Source: Streptomyces sp. NBC_01716
Lineage (GTDB): Bacteria; Actinomycetota; Actinomycetes; Streptomycetales; Streptomycetaceae
Reading direction: 5' to 3'
Assembly (NCBI RefSeq): GCF_036248275.1
Contig: NZ_CP109181.1
Coordinates: forward strand, 8,370,001-8,434,000
DNA: 64,000 nt
Position numbers and translations under genes: made by a program. Positions 24,552 through 31,041 of the stretch are shown here, piece by piece. A model generated the notes under the pieces. The model was not told the origin of the DNA. It was given only the letters and a program-made list of their open reading frames with translations, and did no database searches. Every line of letters begins with the position of its first letter. Position 1 is the first letter of the stretch.

Positions 24552-25150
24552 CAGTCCCCCTGATAGCGCTGCTCGCGCCACGGATCTCCGTACGAGTGGT
24601 AGCCCAGGCCCTCCCAGAAGCCCGGCTCGTCGTCGAGCAGCAGCTCGATCCCGCGCACCCACTTCGCGGACTTCCACAGATACAGGTGCGGGACGAGCAG
24701 CCGCGCCGGGCCGCCGTGCTCGGGGGCCAGCTCCTCACCGTCGTAGCGGTGGGCGATCCACGCCTTGCCGTCGAGCAGGTCCTCCAGCGGGAGGTTGGTC
24801 GTGTACCCGCCGTAGGAGTGGACGAGTGCGAAATCGGCGGCCGTCTCGACGTCCTCCATCAGGCTGTCGAGCGAGACCCCCTCCCAGTGCGTCCCGAACT
24901 TCGACCACTTCGTCACACAGTGCAGGTCGACCGTCGGCGTCTCGGCGGGCATCGCCATCAGCTGTGCCCAGTCCCAGGTGTGCCGGGCGCCCGCCTCGGT
25001 GGTGAGGGTGAACTCCCACTCGTCGTGCGTCACGCGTGGTGTGGGTCCGGCGGACAGGACGGGAAAGTCATGGACCTCGTACTGTCCGGGCGGCAGTTTC
25101 CGGCCGGGATCCGGCCTTCGGCCGTGGAACCCGCGCGAGATGATCGCCAT
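24551..25150 (-). CDS. Sulfite-oxidase-like molybdopterin oxidoreductase (YedY/MsrP-type)
   Basis: A 199-residue protein starting at ATG 25150 with AGGAAGGAAG upstream; a longer open frame to 25429 lacks a plausible start and coding bias. It has the oxidoreductase molybdopterin-binding domain: the Mo-ligand Cys is in VDLHCVTKWSKFGTHWEGV, followed by VHSYGGYTTNLPLEDLLDGKAWIA and KWVRGIELL. It is short, without a dimerisation domain, and has no Tat signal, so it acts in the cytoplasm. As first gene of the trio it is probably reduced by the flavoprotein. The substrate is unknown (a sulfoxide, N-oxide or similar is possible). Confidence 0.87.
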   Translation of the reverse strand: MAIISRGFHGRRPDPGRKLPPGQYEVHDFPVLSAGPTPRVTHDEWEFTLTTEAGARHTWDWAQLMAMPAETPTVDLHCVTKWSKFGTHWEGVSLDSLMEDVETAADFALVHSYGGYTTNLPLEDLLDGKAWIAHRYDGEELAPEHGGPARLLVPHLYLWKSAKWVRGIELLLDDEPGFWEGLGYHSYGDPWREQRYQGD

Positions 25151-25304
25151 GGCGGGACTTCCTTCCTCCGCCCGGACGCTGGACAAGCGCGGTCGGGAGC
25201 ACGGTCCGGACAGCCTCAGACCAGCGTAGAGGCGCGGGACCGGGTCGGCGACGCGAGACCTGACCCCGCCCCGCCCCACCCCGGCCCGCGACCGTGCTGT
25301 GCGC

Positions 25305-25925
25305 CTACTCGAACCGCGCCGGGTCGCCCGCCCCCCTGCGTACGATCTCCGGCTCACCTTCGGAGAAGTCGATGACGGTGGTCGGCTCGGTGCCGCAGTC
25401 GCCCGAGTCGACCACGACATCCAGCACATGGTCGAGCCGCTCCTTGATCTCCCAGCCCTGGGTCATCGGCTCGCCGTCGTCGGGCAGCAGCAGCGTGCTG
25501 GAGAGCAGCGGCTCCCCGAGCTCCGCGAGCAGCGCCTGGGCGACGACATGGTCCGGGATACGGACACCGACCGTCTTCTTCTTCGGGTGCAGCAGCTGAC
25601 GCGGCACCTCCCTGGTCGCCGGCAGGATGAACGTGTAACTGCCGGGCGTCGCCGCCTTGATCGCGCGGAACACGTCGTTGTCGATCTGCACCAACTGGCC
25701 GAGCTGCGCGAAGTTCTGGCAGACCAGCGTGAAGTGGTGACGGTCGTCGAGATTCCGGATGGACCGGATCCGGCTGATGCCGTCCCGGCTGCCCAACTGG
25801 CAGCCCAACGCGTAGCAGGAGTCCGTCGGGTACGCGATGAGCGCGCCGGACCGGATGCTCTCGGCCACGCTGGTGATCGTGCGGCGCTGGGGGTTCTCGG
25901 GGTGTACGTCGAAATACTTGGCCAT
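25305..25925 (-). CDS. Sua5/YciO/YrdC-family protein (threonylcarbamoyl-AMP synthase-like)
   Basis: A 206-residue YrdC-domain protein. The positively charged cavity region is recognisable in LIAYPTDSCYALGCQLGSRDGISRIRSIRNL and in PGSYTFILPATREVPRQLLHPKKKTVGVRIPDH. YrdC/Sua5 makes threonylcarbamoyl-AMP for tRNA t6A modification, but the Arg/Lys pattern, length and the missing C-terminal Sua5 domain fit the YciO branch, whose role is less certain. The genome probably carries a separate housekeeping copy. A -10-like TAAGCT (25937-25932, minus strand) lies 6 bases before the ATG, so the message may be leaderless. Confidence 0.8.
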   Translation of the reverse strand: MAKYFDVHPENPQRRTITSVAESIRSGALIAYPTDSCYALGCQLGSRDGISRIRSIRNLDDRHHFTLVCQNFAQLGQLVQIDNDVFRAIKAATPGSYTFILPATREVPRQLLHPKKKTVGVRIPDHVVAQALLAELGEPLLSSTLLLPDDGEPMTQGWEIKERLDHVLDVVVDSGDCGTEPTTVIDFSEGEPEIVRRGAGDPARFE

Positions 25926-25984
25926 TGGCCGAGCTTAGGGGGTGTCTTCCCGATCGGGCCGGACGAGGGAGCGGGTCGCCGCGG

Positions 25985-26020
25985 AGTGGTCTCCGTTCCC
26001 CAAAGAATTGGTATGGACCT
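25985..26020 (+). promoter_or_regulatory. DasR-like (dre) elements upstream of the chitinase
   Basis: TGGTATGGACCT at 26009-26020 matches the DasR response element core TGGTCTAGACCA at 9 of 12 positions. AGTGGTCT at 25985-25992 equals one half of the full element. DasR control of chitinase genes by N-acetylglucosamine is well established in streptomycetes. Confidence 0.45.
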
Positions 26021-26156
26021 TTTCACGGAGGGTGCGCTGCCCGTAGCCTCTGCGCGGCGGCGTCCTCGTAACCGCACTGCCCTGGGCGGCAGTTGTGGAT
26101 GGGCGCCGGTCCCATGAACGTCTGTCCCCCACGCACCGTTCAGGAGTGAAGCAACA

Positions 26157-26924
26157 GTGTTGAGAAGAGGCACCACGGCCGTCATGGCCGCCCTGCTGCT
26201 GGTCTGCGGTCTGCTCGTCGCCGCGCTGCCGGCCGCCGCGCAGTCCTCCCGGAGCGCGAGCGGCCAGGGCGCGACGGGTGAGGCGCGAGGCGGGCACCAC
26301 AAGCCGCGATTCGTCGTCAGTGAGGCCCAGTTCGAGCGGATGTTCCCGGACCGGGACCCGTTCTTCACGTACGACGGTCTCATCGAGGCCACGGAGGCGT
26401 ACCCCGGCTTCGCGAAGACCGGCAGCCGCACTACCCGCAAGCAGGAGGCGGCGGCCTTCCTCGCCAACATCAGCCATGAGACCGGCGGCCTGTTCTACGT
26501 GGTGTCGCAGAACCCCGAGATGTATCCGGTCTTCTGCGACGACACCCAGCCCTACGGCTGCCCGGCCGGCCGGGACGCCTACTACGGGCGCGGCGCGATC
26601 ATGCTGAGCTGGAACTTCAACTACAAGGCGGCGGGCGACGCGCTCGGTCTCGATCTGCTCAACAATCCGTGGCTGGTCGAGACCGATCCGGCCGTGGCCT
26701 GGATGACCGCGCTCTGGTACTGGAACACCCAGTCCGGGCCGGGCACGATGACCGGGCACGACGCGATGGTCGACAAGAAGGGCTTCGGGCAGACGATCTG
26801 GAGCCTGAACGGATCCGCCGAGTGCAACGGCGGCAATCCCGCGCAGATGGAACACCGGGTCGAGCTCTACCAGCAGTTCACACGCGTACTGCGGACCCCG
26901 CCGGGCCGCGATCTCACCTGCTGA
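26157..26924 (+). CDS. Secreted GH19 chitinase
   Basis: A 255-residue protein with GTG start (AGGAG 11 bases upstream) and a signal peptide of about 28 residues. The mature enzyme is a single GH19 catalytic domain without a chitin-binding module. FLANISHETGG carries the first catalytic Glu (E108), and YYGRGAIMLSWNFNYKAAGDALGLDLL and AVAWMTALWYWNTQ are family signatures. It hydrolyses beta-1,4-N-acetylglucosamine bonds with inversion and is often antifungal in this family. DasR-like sites about 140 bases upstream fit control by chitin breakdown products. A strong terminator follows. Confidence 0.92.
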   Translation: MLRRGTTAVMAALLLVCGLLVAALPAAAQSSRSASGQGATGEARGGHHKPRFVVSEAQFERMFPDRDPFFTYDGLIEATEAYPGFAKTGSRTTRKQEAAAFLANISHETGGLFYVVSQNPEMYPVFCDDTQPYGCPAGRDAYYGRGAIMLSWNFNYKAAGDALGLDLLNNPWLVETDPAVAWMTALWYWNTQSGPGTMTGHDAMVDKKGFGQTIWSLNGSAECNGGNPAQMEHRVELYQQFTRVLRTPPGRDLTC

Positions 26925-26935
26925 GAAGCCCGTGC

Positions 26936-26975
26936 ACCGCTGTCCGGCCCGGTGGGCCCAGGGCCGGACAGCGGT
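26936..26975 (+). terminator. Strong terminator after the chitinase gene
   Basis: A perfect 15-bp stem, ACCGCTGTCCGGCCC (26936-26950) with GGGCCGGACAGCGGT (26961-26975), and a 10-base loop. Confidence 0.85.
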
Positions 26976-26997
26976 CGCCGGTGTGACGATACGCACG

Positions 26998-27027
26998 TTG
27001 CCTGCGGCGACCTGCTTTGCCTAATGT
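26998..27027 (+). promoter_or_regulatory. Promoter for a leaderless serine hydrolase transcript
   Basis: TTGCCT (26998-27003), an 18-base spacer and TAATGT (27022-27027) place the start of transcription at or within a base of the ATG at 27034. No Shine-Dalgarno sequence fits in between. Confidence 0.5.
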
Positions 27028-27033
27028 CCGCTT

Positions 27034-27915
27034 ATGCCCAAGATTCGTAGGTTGCCGCGATACGCCGTGGCCGCGCTCGCCCTCGCCGTGACGGTGCCGG
27101 GCGTGGCATTCGCCGCGGCGCAGACGCCCGACAGCCCGGCCCGTGCCGCCGCCGCGGCGCCCGCCGCAGCGCACGCCGGCGTCGAGGGCGCGATGCGCGA
27201 GGCGCTGGACGCGCTGCCGAAGAGCGACGGACGCTACACGGTCGCCGTCGCGGACCTCGACGGCGGGGGAGCGGCCGTCTACGGCGGCGGCTCCGGCGCC
27301 TACGACACGGCCAGCATCGTCAAGGTCGACATCCTCGCGGCGCTCCTGCTCCACGCCCAGGACCGCGGGGAACCCCTCACCGCGCCGCAGAAGAAGCTGG
27401 CCGCCGCGATGATCCGGCACAGCGACAACGGCGCGACGGAGAAGCTCTGGAAGGCCGTGGGTGAGACGGACGGCCTGAACGCCGCCAACAAGCGTCTCGG
27501 CCTGAAGGCCACCCAGGGCGACAAGGACGGCCACTGGGGCCTGACCCGCACGACGGCGGCCGACCAGACGCTCCTCCTGGAGGCCGTCCTCGGCGACGCC
27601 CACTCCCCGCTGACCGCCCAGTCCCGCGCGTACCTGCGGGCGCTGATGAGTACGGTCGAGCCCGACCAGCGGTGGGGGATATCCGCCGCCGACGACGGCA
27701 AGGGGCCCGCCGCCGGGCCGGCGCTGAAGAACGGCTGGCTGGCGCGCAGCGCGACGGGGCTGTGGGACGTCAACAGCATCGGGCGCGTCGAGCACGACGG
27801 CCACACGCTGCTCGTCGCGGTCCTGTCCGACGGACAGCGCACGTACAAGTCCGGCATCGACCTGGTGGAGCGGGCCGCGGAGACGGCCGTGAAGGCGTTC
27901 GTCAAGGCGGAGTAG
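27034..27915 (+). CDS. Secreted class A beta-lactamase-like serine hydrolase
   Basis: A 293-residue protein with a signal peptide (about 1-29) and an Ala/Pro-rich linker. The penicillin-binding fold motifs are present in order: SIVK (S94, K97), SDN (130-132) and a KNG at about residue 234 in place of the KTG/KSG of true beta-lactamases. There is no obvious ExxLN omega-loop motif, so deacylation of penicillins is doubtful. It may be a D,D-peptidase, esterase or inactive relative. It is monocistronic and apparently leaderless. Confidence 0.8.
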   Translation: MPKIRRLPRYAVAALALAVTVPGVAFAAAQTPDSPARAAAAAPAAAHAGVEGAMREALDALPKSDGRYTVAVADLDGGGAAVYGGGSGAYDTASIVKVDILAALLLHAQDRGEPLTAPQKKLAAAMIRHSDNGATEKLWKAVGETDGLNAANKRLGLKATQGDKDGHWGLTRTTAADQTLLLEAVLGDAHSPLTAQSRAYLRALMSTVEPDQRWGISAADDGKGPAAGPALKNGWLARSATGLWDVNSIGRVEHDGHTLLVAVLSDGQRTYKSGIDLVERAAETAVKAFVKAE

Positions 27916-27933
27916 GCGGAGTGGGCCGGGTCC

Positions 27934-27971
27934 GGCGCGGAAGCTGCGCGTCGGCGCGGAGGCTACGCGTC
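27934..27971. repeat. Tandem 19-bp duplication
   Basis: GGCGCGGAAGCTGCGCGTC (27934-27952) is followed directly by GGCGCGGAGGCTACGCGTC (27953-27971), 17 of 19 identical. The second copy covers the stop and last codons of the minus-strand SDR gene, so the duplication abuts the end of the reading frame. Confidence 0.6.
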
Positions 27972-29009
27972 CGCCTTGAGCAGACCGAGGCGGAGCAGAC
28001 TCTCCGCCGTGGCCGTGACGGTGTCCGCGCTGGAGCGCGGGTTCCAGCCGAGCACGCGCCTCGCCCGCTCGCTGCTGAGATGGCGGATCTTCCCGACGTT
28101 CTCGGCGGTCTCGCGCATCTCGGGGTCGGTCTCGGCGGCCCGGCGGACCGCGTCGTCCGGCAGGACACCGGTCGGCACCAGCCGCGCCGCCTCGCCCAGG
28201 CGCTCGCGCAGGATCATAGCGATGTCGTGCATCGACACGGCGTCCCCGGCGGAAGCGACGAACCGCCGGCCGGCCGCCTCGGCGCGGGTCATGGCGCGGA
28301 GGTGGAGGTCCGCCGCGTCACGCACGTCGACGACCCCGAAATACAGGCGCGGAGCGGCGGGGAGGTCCCCGTTCATCAGCATGCTGATGATGTTGATGGA
28401 GCTCGCGTGGTCCGGACCGAGCACAGGACCGAAGATCCCCACGGGATTGACGACCGCCAGCTCCATGGCGCCACCCTCATCGGCCATGAAGTCCCAGGCC
28501 GCGCGCTCGGCCAGCGTCTTGGACTTGATGTAGGGGGCGACGTCGTTGTCGACCTCCGTCCAGTCGTCCTCCGTGAAGGGCCGGTCGGTCTGCGGGTGGC
28601 CGTAGCCGACCGCGCCGAACGAGGAGGTGACGACCACGCGGCGGACACCCGCGTCGCGGGCCGTGCGCAGCACACGGAGTGTCCCCTCCCGCGCGGGCAC
28701 GATCAGGTCGTCCTCGTTCTCGGGGCGTCGCGGCGGGAAGGGCGAGGCGACATGCAGGACGTAGTCGCAGCCCGCCATGGCCTCCCGCCAGCCCTCCTCC
28801 GACGTCAGATCCGCGACGGCGAAGGACAGCGCGTCCCCGGGCGTGACGCCCGCCGCCCCGACATGTTCCCGTACACCGCTCTCCCGCGCCGGATTCCGTA
28901 CGGTGGTGCGTACGCGGTACCCCTGATCAAGGGCCTGCGCCAGGCATCGGGTGGCGAGGAAACCGGATCCACCGGTCACCAGGACCGTCCTGCCGCTGTT
29001 GTCGCTCAT
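27963..29009 (-). CDS. Extended SDR (dihydroflavonol-4-reductase-like)
   Basis: A 348-residue NAD(P)-dependent oxidoreductase. ATG 29009 has GGAGGATGAC directly upstream, and the Rossmann motif LVTGGSGFLATRC starts at residue 9. The catalytic Ser/Tyr/Lys region is visible as VVVTSSFGAVG, then YIKSKTLAE. It resembles the DFR/aldehyde-reductase subgroup seen next to small regulators in actinobacteria and is a close relative in type of the protein at 62246-63265. The substrate is unknown; ketones or aldehydes of aromatic or polyol type are usual. Confidence 0.85.
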   Translation of the reverse strand: MSDNSGRTVLVTGGSGFLATRCLAQALDQGYRVRTTVRNPARESGVREHVGAAGVTPGDALSFAVADLTSEEGWREAMAGCDYVLHVASPFPPRRPENEDDLIVPAREGTLRVLRTARDAGVRRVVVTSSFGAVGYGHPQTDRPFTEDDWTEVDNDVAPYIKSKTLAERAAWDFMADEGGAMELAVVNPVGIFGPVLGPDHASSINIISMLMNGDLPAAPRLYFGVVDVRDAADLHLRAMTRAEAAGRRFVASAGDAVSMHDIAMILRERLGEAARLVPTGVLPDDAVRRAAETDPEMRETAENVGKIRHLSSERARRVLGWNPRSSADTVTATAESLLRLGLLKADA

Positions 29010-29131
29010 GTCATCCTCCGGTGCGCCTGGCGTGAACGTGTGTCGCTGTGCGTTCACGCTAGGTCTGACCAGCGGATTCGTCCTGTCCCCGGTACTACCC
29101 GGCTGAGCGGTGGGCCTTCCGCGAGCTGCGG

Positions 29132-29488
29132 TCAGCGGCGGGCGAGCTGGCGCTCGCCGCTGGGGCCCGGCTCGTAGGGGAGGTCGTAGTGGGAGAAGAC
29201 GGCCTTTTCGTCCTCGGCGGGCAGCACATCGTCCGTGCCCATGGACGGTGCGCCCTTCACCACCGATCTCTCGTAGTTGACCCTGACGTAGCCCGGCCCC
29301 ACCACGGCTCCCGAGAGCGGGACGAAGACCAGGCGGTGCCGGGTCGGCATGCCGACCAGCACCGTCGCGACGGACGGCTCGTCGGTACGGGTGTCGACGT
29401 AGACCGCCTCCAGCGAACCGATCTTGCGGCCGTCGGGGTCGACGACGGCCTGCGTACGCCACTCGCGGATGTCCACGGAATCGATCAT
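29132..29488 (-). CDS. PRC-barrel domain protein
   Basis: A 118-residue protein: DIREWRTQAVVDPDGRKIGSLEAVYVDTRTDEPSVATVLVG is a PRC-barrel, followed by an acidic tail (about 80-118). These barrels occur in photosynthetic reaction centres and the RNA processing factor RimM, and in many actinobacterial stress-type proteins of unknown role. The start ATG 29488 has a strong GGAGGAG site. It is monocistronic between an SDR and a ROK gene, without a visible functional link. Confidence 0.8.
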   Translation of the reverse strand: MIDSVDIREWRTQAVVDPDGRKIGSLEAVYVDTRTDEPSVATVLVGMPTRHRLVFVPLSGAVVGPGYVRVNYERSVVKGAPSMGTDDVLPAEDEKAVFSHYDLPYEPGPSGERQLARR

Positions 29489-29658
29489 GTCGGCTCTCCT
29501 CCTCCGGTGGCCTCGCGATCGGGCCCACCCGTGCGTGTACCCCGCCCGGCTCCGTCATCGTGACCGACGGCGCGACGGGCGGCCACTCGAAGGCGCCAGG
29601 GGGACGACGCGGGCGGTGTGCGGGCGGTGTGCGGGCGTCCGGACGGGTGACGGGCCGG

Positions 29659-30846
29659 TCAGGCCGCTCCCGCGTAGGACTCCCCGCCGTACGCAAGCTC
29701 GCTCGCCAGCAGCGCCGCGCCCACGACCCCCGCACGCGGGCCGAGCTCGGACATGACGATCGGCAGATTGCCCGTGGCCAGCGGCAGCGAGCGTTTGTAC
29801 ACGACGCTGCGGATCTCGGCGAGCAGCGGATAGCCGAGCCCGGTCAGACCGCCGCCGATCACGATCATCGACGGATTCATGAAGCTGACCAGTGTGGCGA
29901 GCACCTGCCCGACCCGGTGGCCGCCGGCCCGGACGAGGTTGACGCTCGTGTTGTCGCCGCCGTCCGCGCACTCCGCGACGTCCAGGGCGGTCAACTCCCC
30001 CCGCTCGGCGAGCCGTTCGGCGAGAGCGGGCGACTGGCCCGATGTCGCGGCCGCCGTGGCGTCCCTGGCCAGCGCCACCCCGCCGAAGTACGCCTCCAGA
30101 CAGCCGGTGTTCCCGCAGGAACAGACGGGCCCGTCCGACTCGGCCTCCACCTGGACATGCCCGATGTCCCCGGCGCAGCCCTCCGCGCCCCGGTAGATAC
30201 GGCCGTGGTGCTGCATGCCCGAGCCGATACCGCTGCCTATCTTCACGAAGAGCAGATGGTCGACGGTCTTCGCGACCCCGCTGTGCTGCTCCCCGAGGGA
30301 CATCACGTTCACGTCGTTGTCGACCACGACGGGGCAGCCGTGCTCGCCGGCGAGGGTGTCGCGTACGGGATAACGGTTCCAGCCCACCATGATCGGCGGC
30401 GAGACCGGGACGCCCTCCCGGAACGAGACCGGTCCCGGCAGTCCGATCCCGATCGCGTCGAGCCGCGTGTAGTGCCCCTCGTCGGCCATCTCGCGCAGGA
30501 GCTCGCTGACGCGGCCGAGCACGGCGACGGGCCCGGAACGGATGTCGGCGGGCTCGGAGCAGGCGGCCACCGGTGCGAGCGCGCCGTCGGTGATCTCGAT
30601 GTCGATGGAGCTGGCGCCCAGATCGACGGCCGCGAACCGCAGCCCGGGGTCGAGCTGTACGAGGGTGGAGCGCCGCCCGCCGCGCGAAGCGGCGGGGCCC
30701 GCCTCACGGACCCGCCCGGCGGCGACCATCCGGTCGAGCTCGCCGAGCAGCCGCGGACGGGGAACCTCCAGCCGGTCCGCGAGCTGGGCGCGGGAGAGCG
30801 GGCCGTTGTCGCGCAGCAGACTCAGCACGCGGTACTCGATGTTCAC
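29659..30846 (-). CDS. ROK-family transcriptional repressor/sugar-kinase-like protein
   Basis: A 395-residue protein starting at GTG 30846 (AGGAAGTGAG upstream). The N-terminal winged helix is about 1-65 (VLSLLRDNGPLSRAQLADRLEVPRPRL split by the turn). The ROK domain follows, with FAAVDLGASSIDIEITD (ATP-like site), GIGLPGPVS, and the zinc motif CSCGNTGCLE (about 250-260). NagC/XylR-type ROK repressors sense sugars. It is transcribed in the same direction as the sugar-dehydrogenase-like and TIM-barrel genes upstream but separated by a terminator. An inverted repeat AACTTT-N14-AAAGTT lies in its own upstream region, a likely autoregulatory site. Confidence 0.88.
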   Translation of the reverse strand: MNIEYRVLSLLRDNGPLSRAQLADRLEVPRPRLLGELDRMVAAGRVREAGPAASRGGRRSTLVQLDPGLRFAAVDLGASSIDIEITDGALAPVAACSEPADIRSGPVAVLGRVSELLREMADEGHYTRLDAIGIGLPGPVSFREGVPVSPPIMVGWNRYPVRDTLAGEHGCPVVVDNDVNVMSLGEQHSGVAKTVDHLLFVKIGSGIGSGMQHHGRIYRGAEGCAGDIGHVQVEAESDGPVCSCGNTGCLEAYFGGVALARDATAAATSGQSPALAERLAERGELTALDVAECADGGDNTSVNLVRAGGHRVGQVLATLVSFMNPSMIVIGGGLTGLGYPLLAEIRSVVYKRSLPLATGNLPIVMSELGPRAGVVGAALLASELAYGGESYAGAA

Positions 30847-30889
30847 GGGCTCACTTCCTCTCGACACCTGGGTGCGGGCGACTCCCGGT

Positions 30890-30915
30890 AACTTTTTCAC
30901 AGATCGCCGAAAGTT
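30890..30915. promoter_or_regulatory. Candidate ROK operator
   Basis: AACTTT (30890-30895) and AAAGTT (30910-30915) form an inverted repeat with a 14-base spacer, 44 bases upstream of the ROK start codon, AT-rich against the local background. Confidence 0.45.
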
Positions 30916-30986
30916 GTCGCCCTGTTGACGGAACCTGTCATGACGGGCGCGGGGAACGGCGCCCCGGCGGAGTCCGGACACAGAGC

Positions 30987-31010
30987 CGCCCCGCCGGTGA
31001 GAGCGGGGCG
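30987..31010 (-). terminator. Terminator after the propeller-protein gene
   Basis: CGCCCCGC (30987-30994) pairs with GCGGGGCG (31003-31010) around an 8-base loop, 32 bases past the stop codon at 31042. Confidence 0.65.
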
Positions 31011-31041
31011 TGGAGGCGGGGCAGCCCTGTCGGTCCCGGCG

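Noticed and set aside
24552..24677. Earlier start for the flavin reductase
   Set aside because: It lies inside the molybdopterin oxidoreductase gene; the TGATG overlap at 24549-24553 gives a normal family N-terminus.
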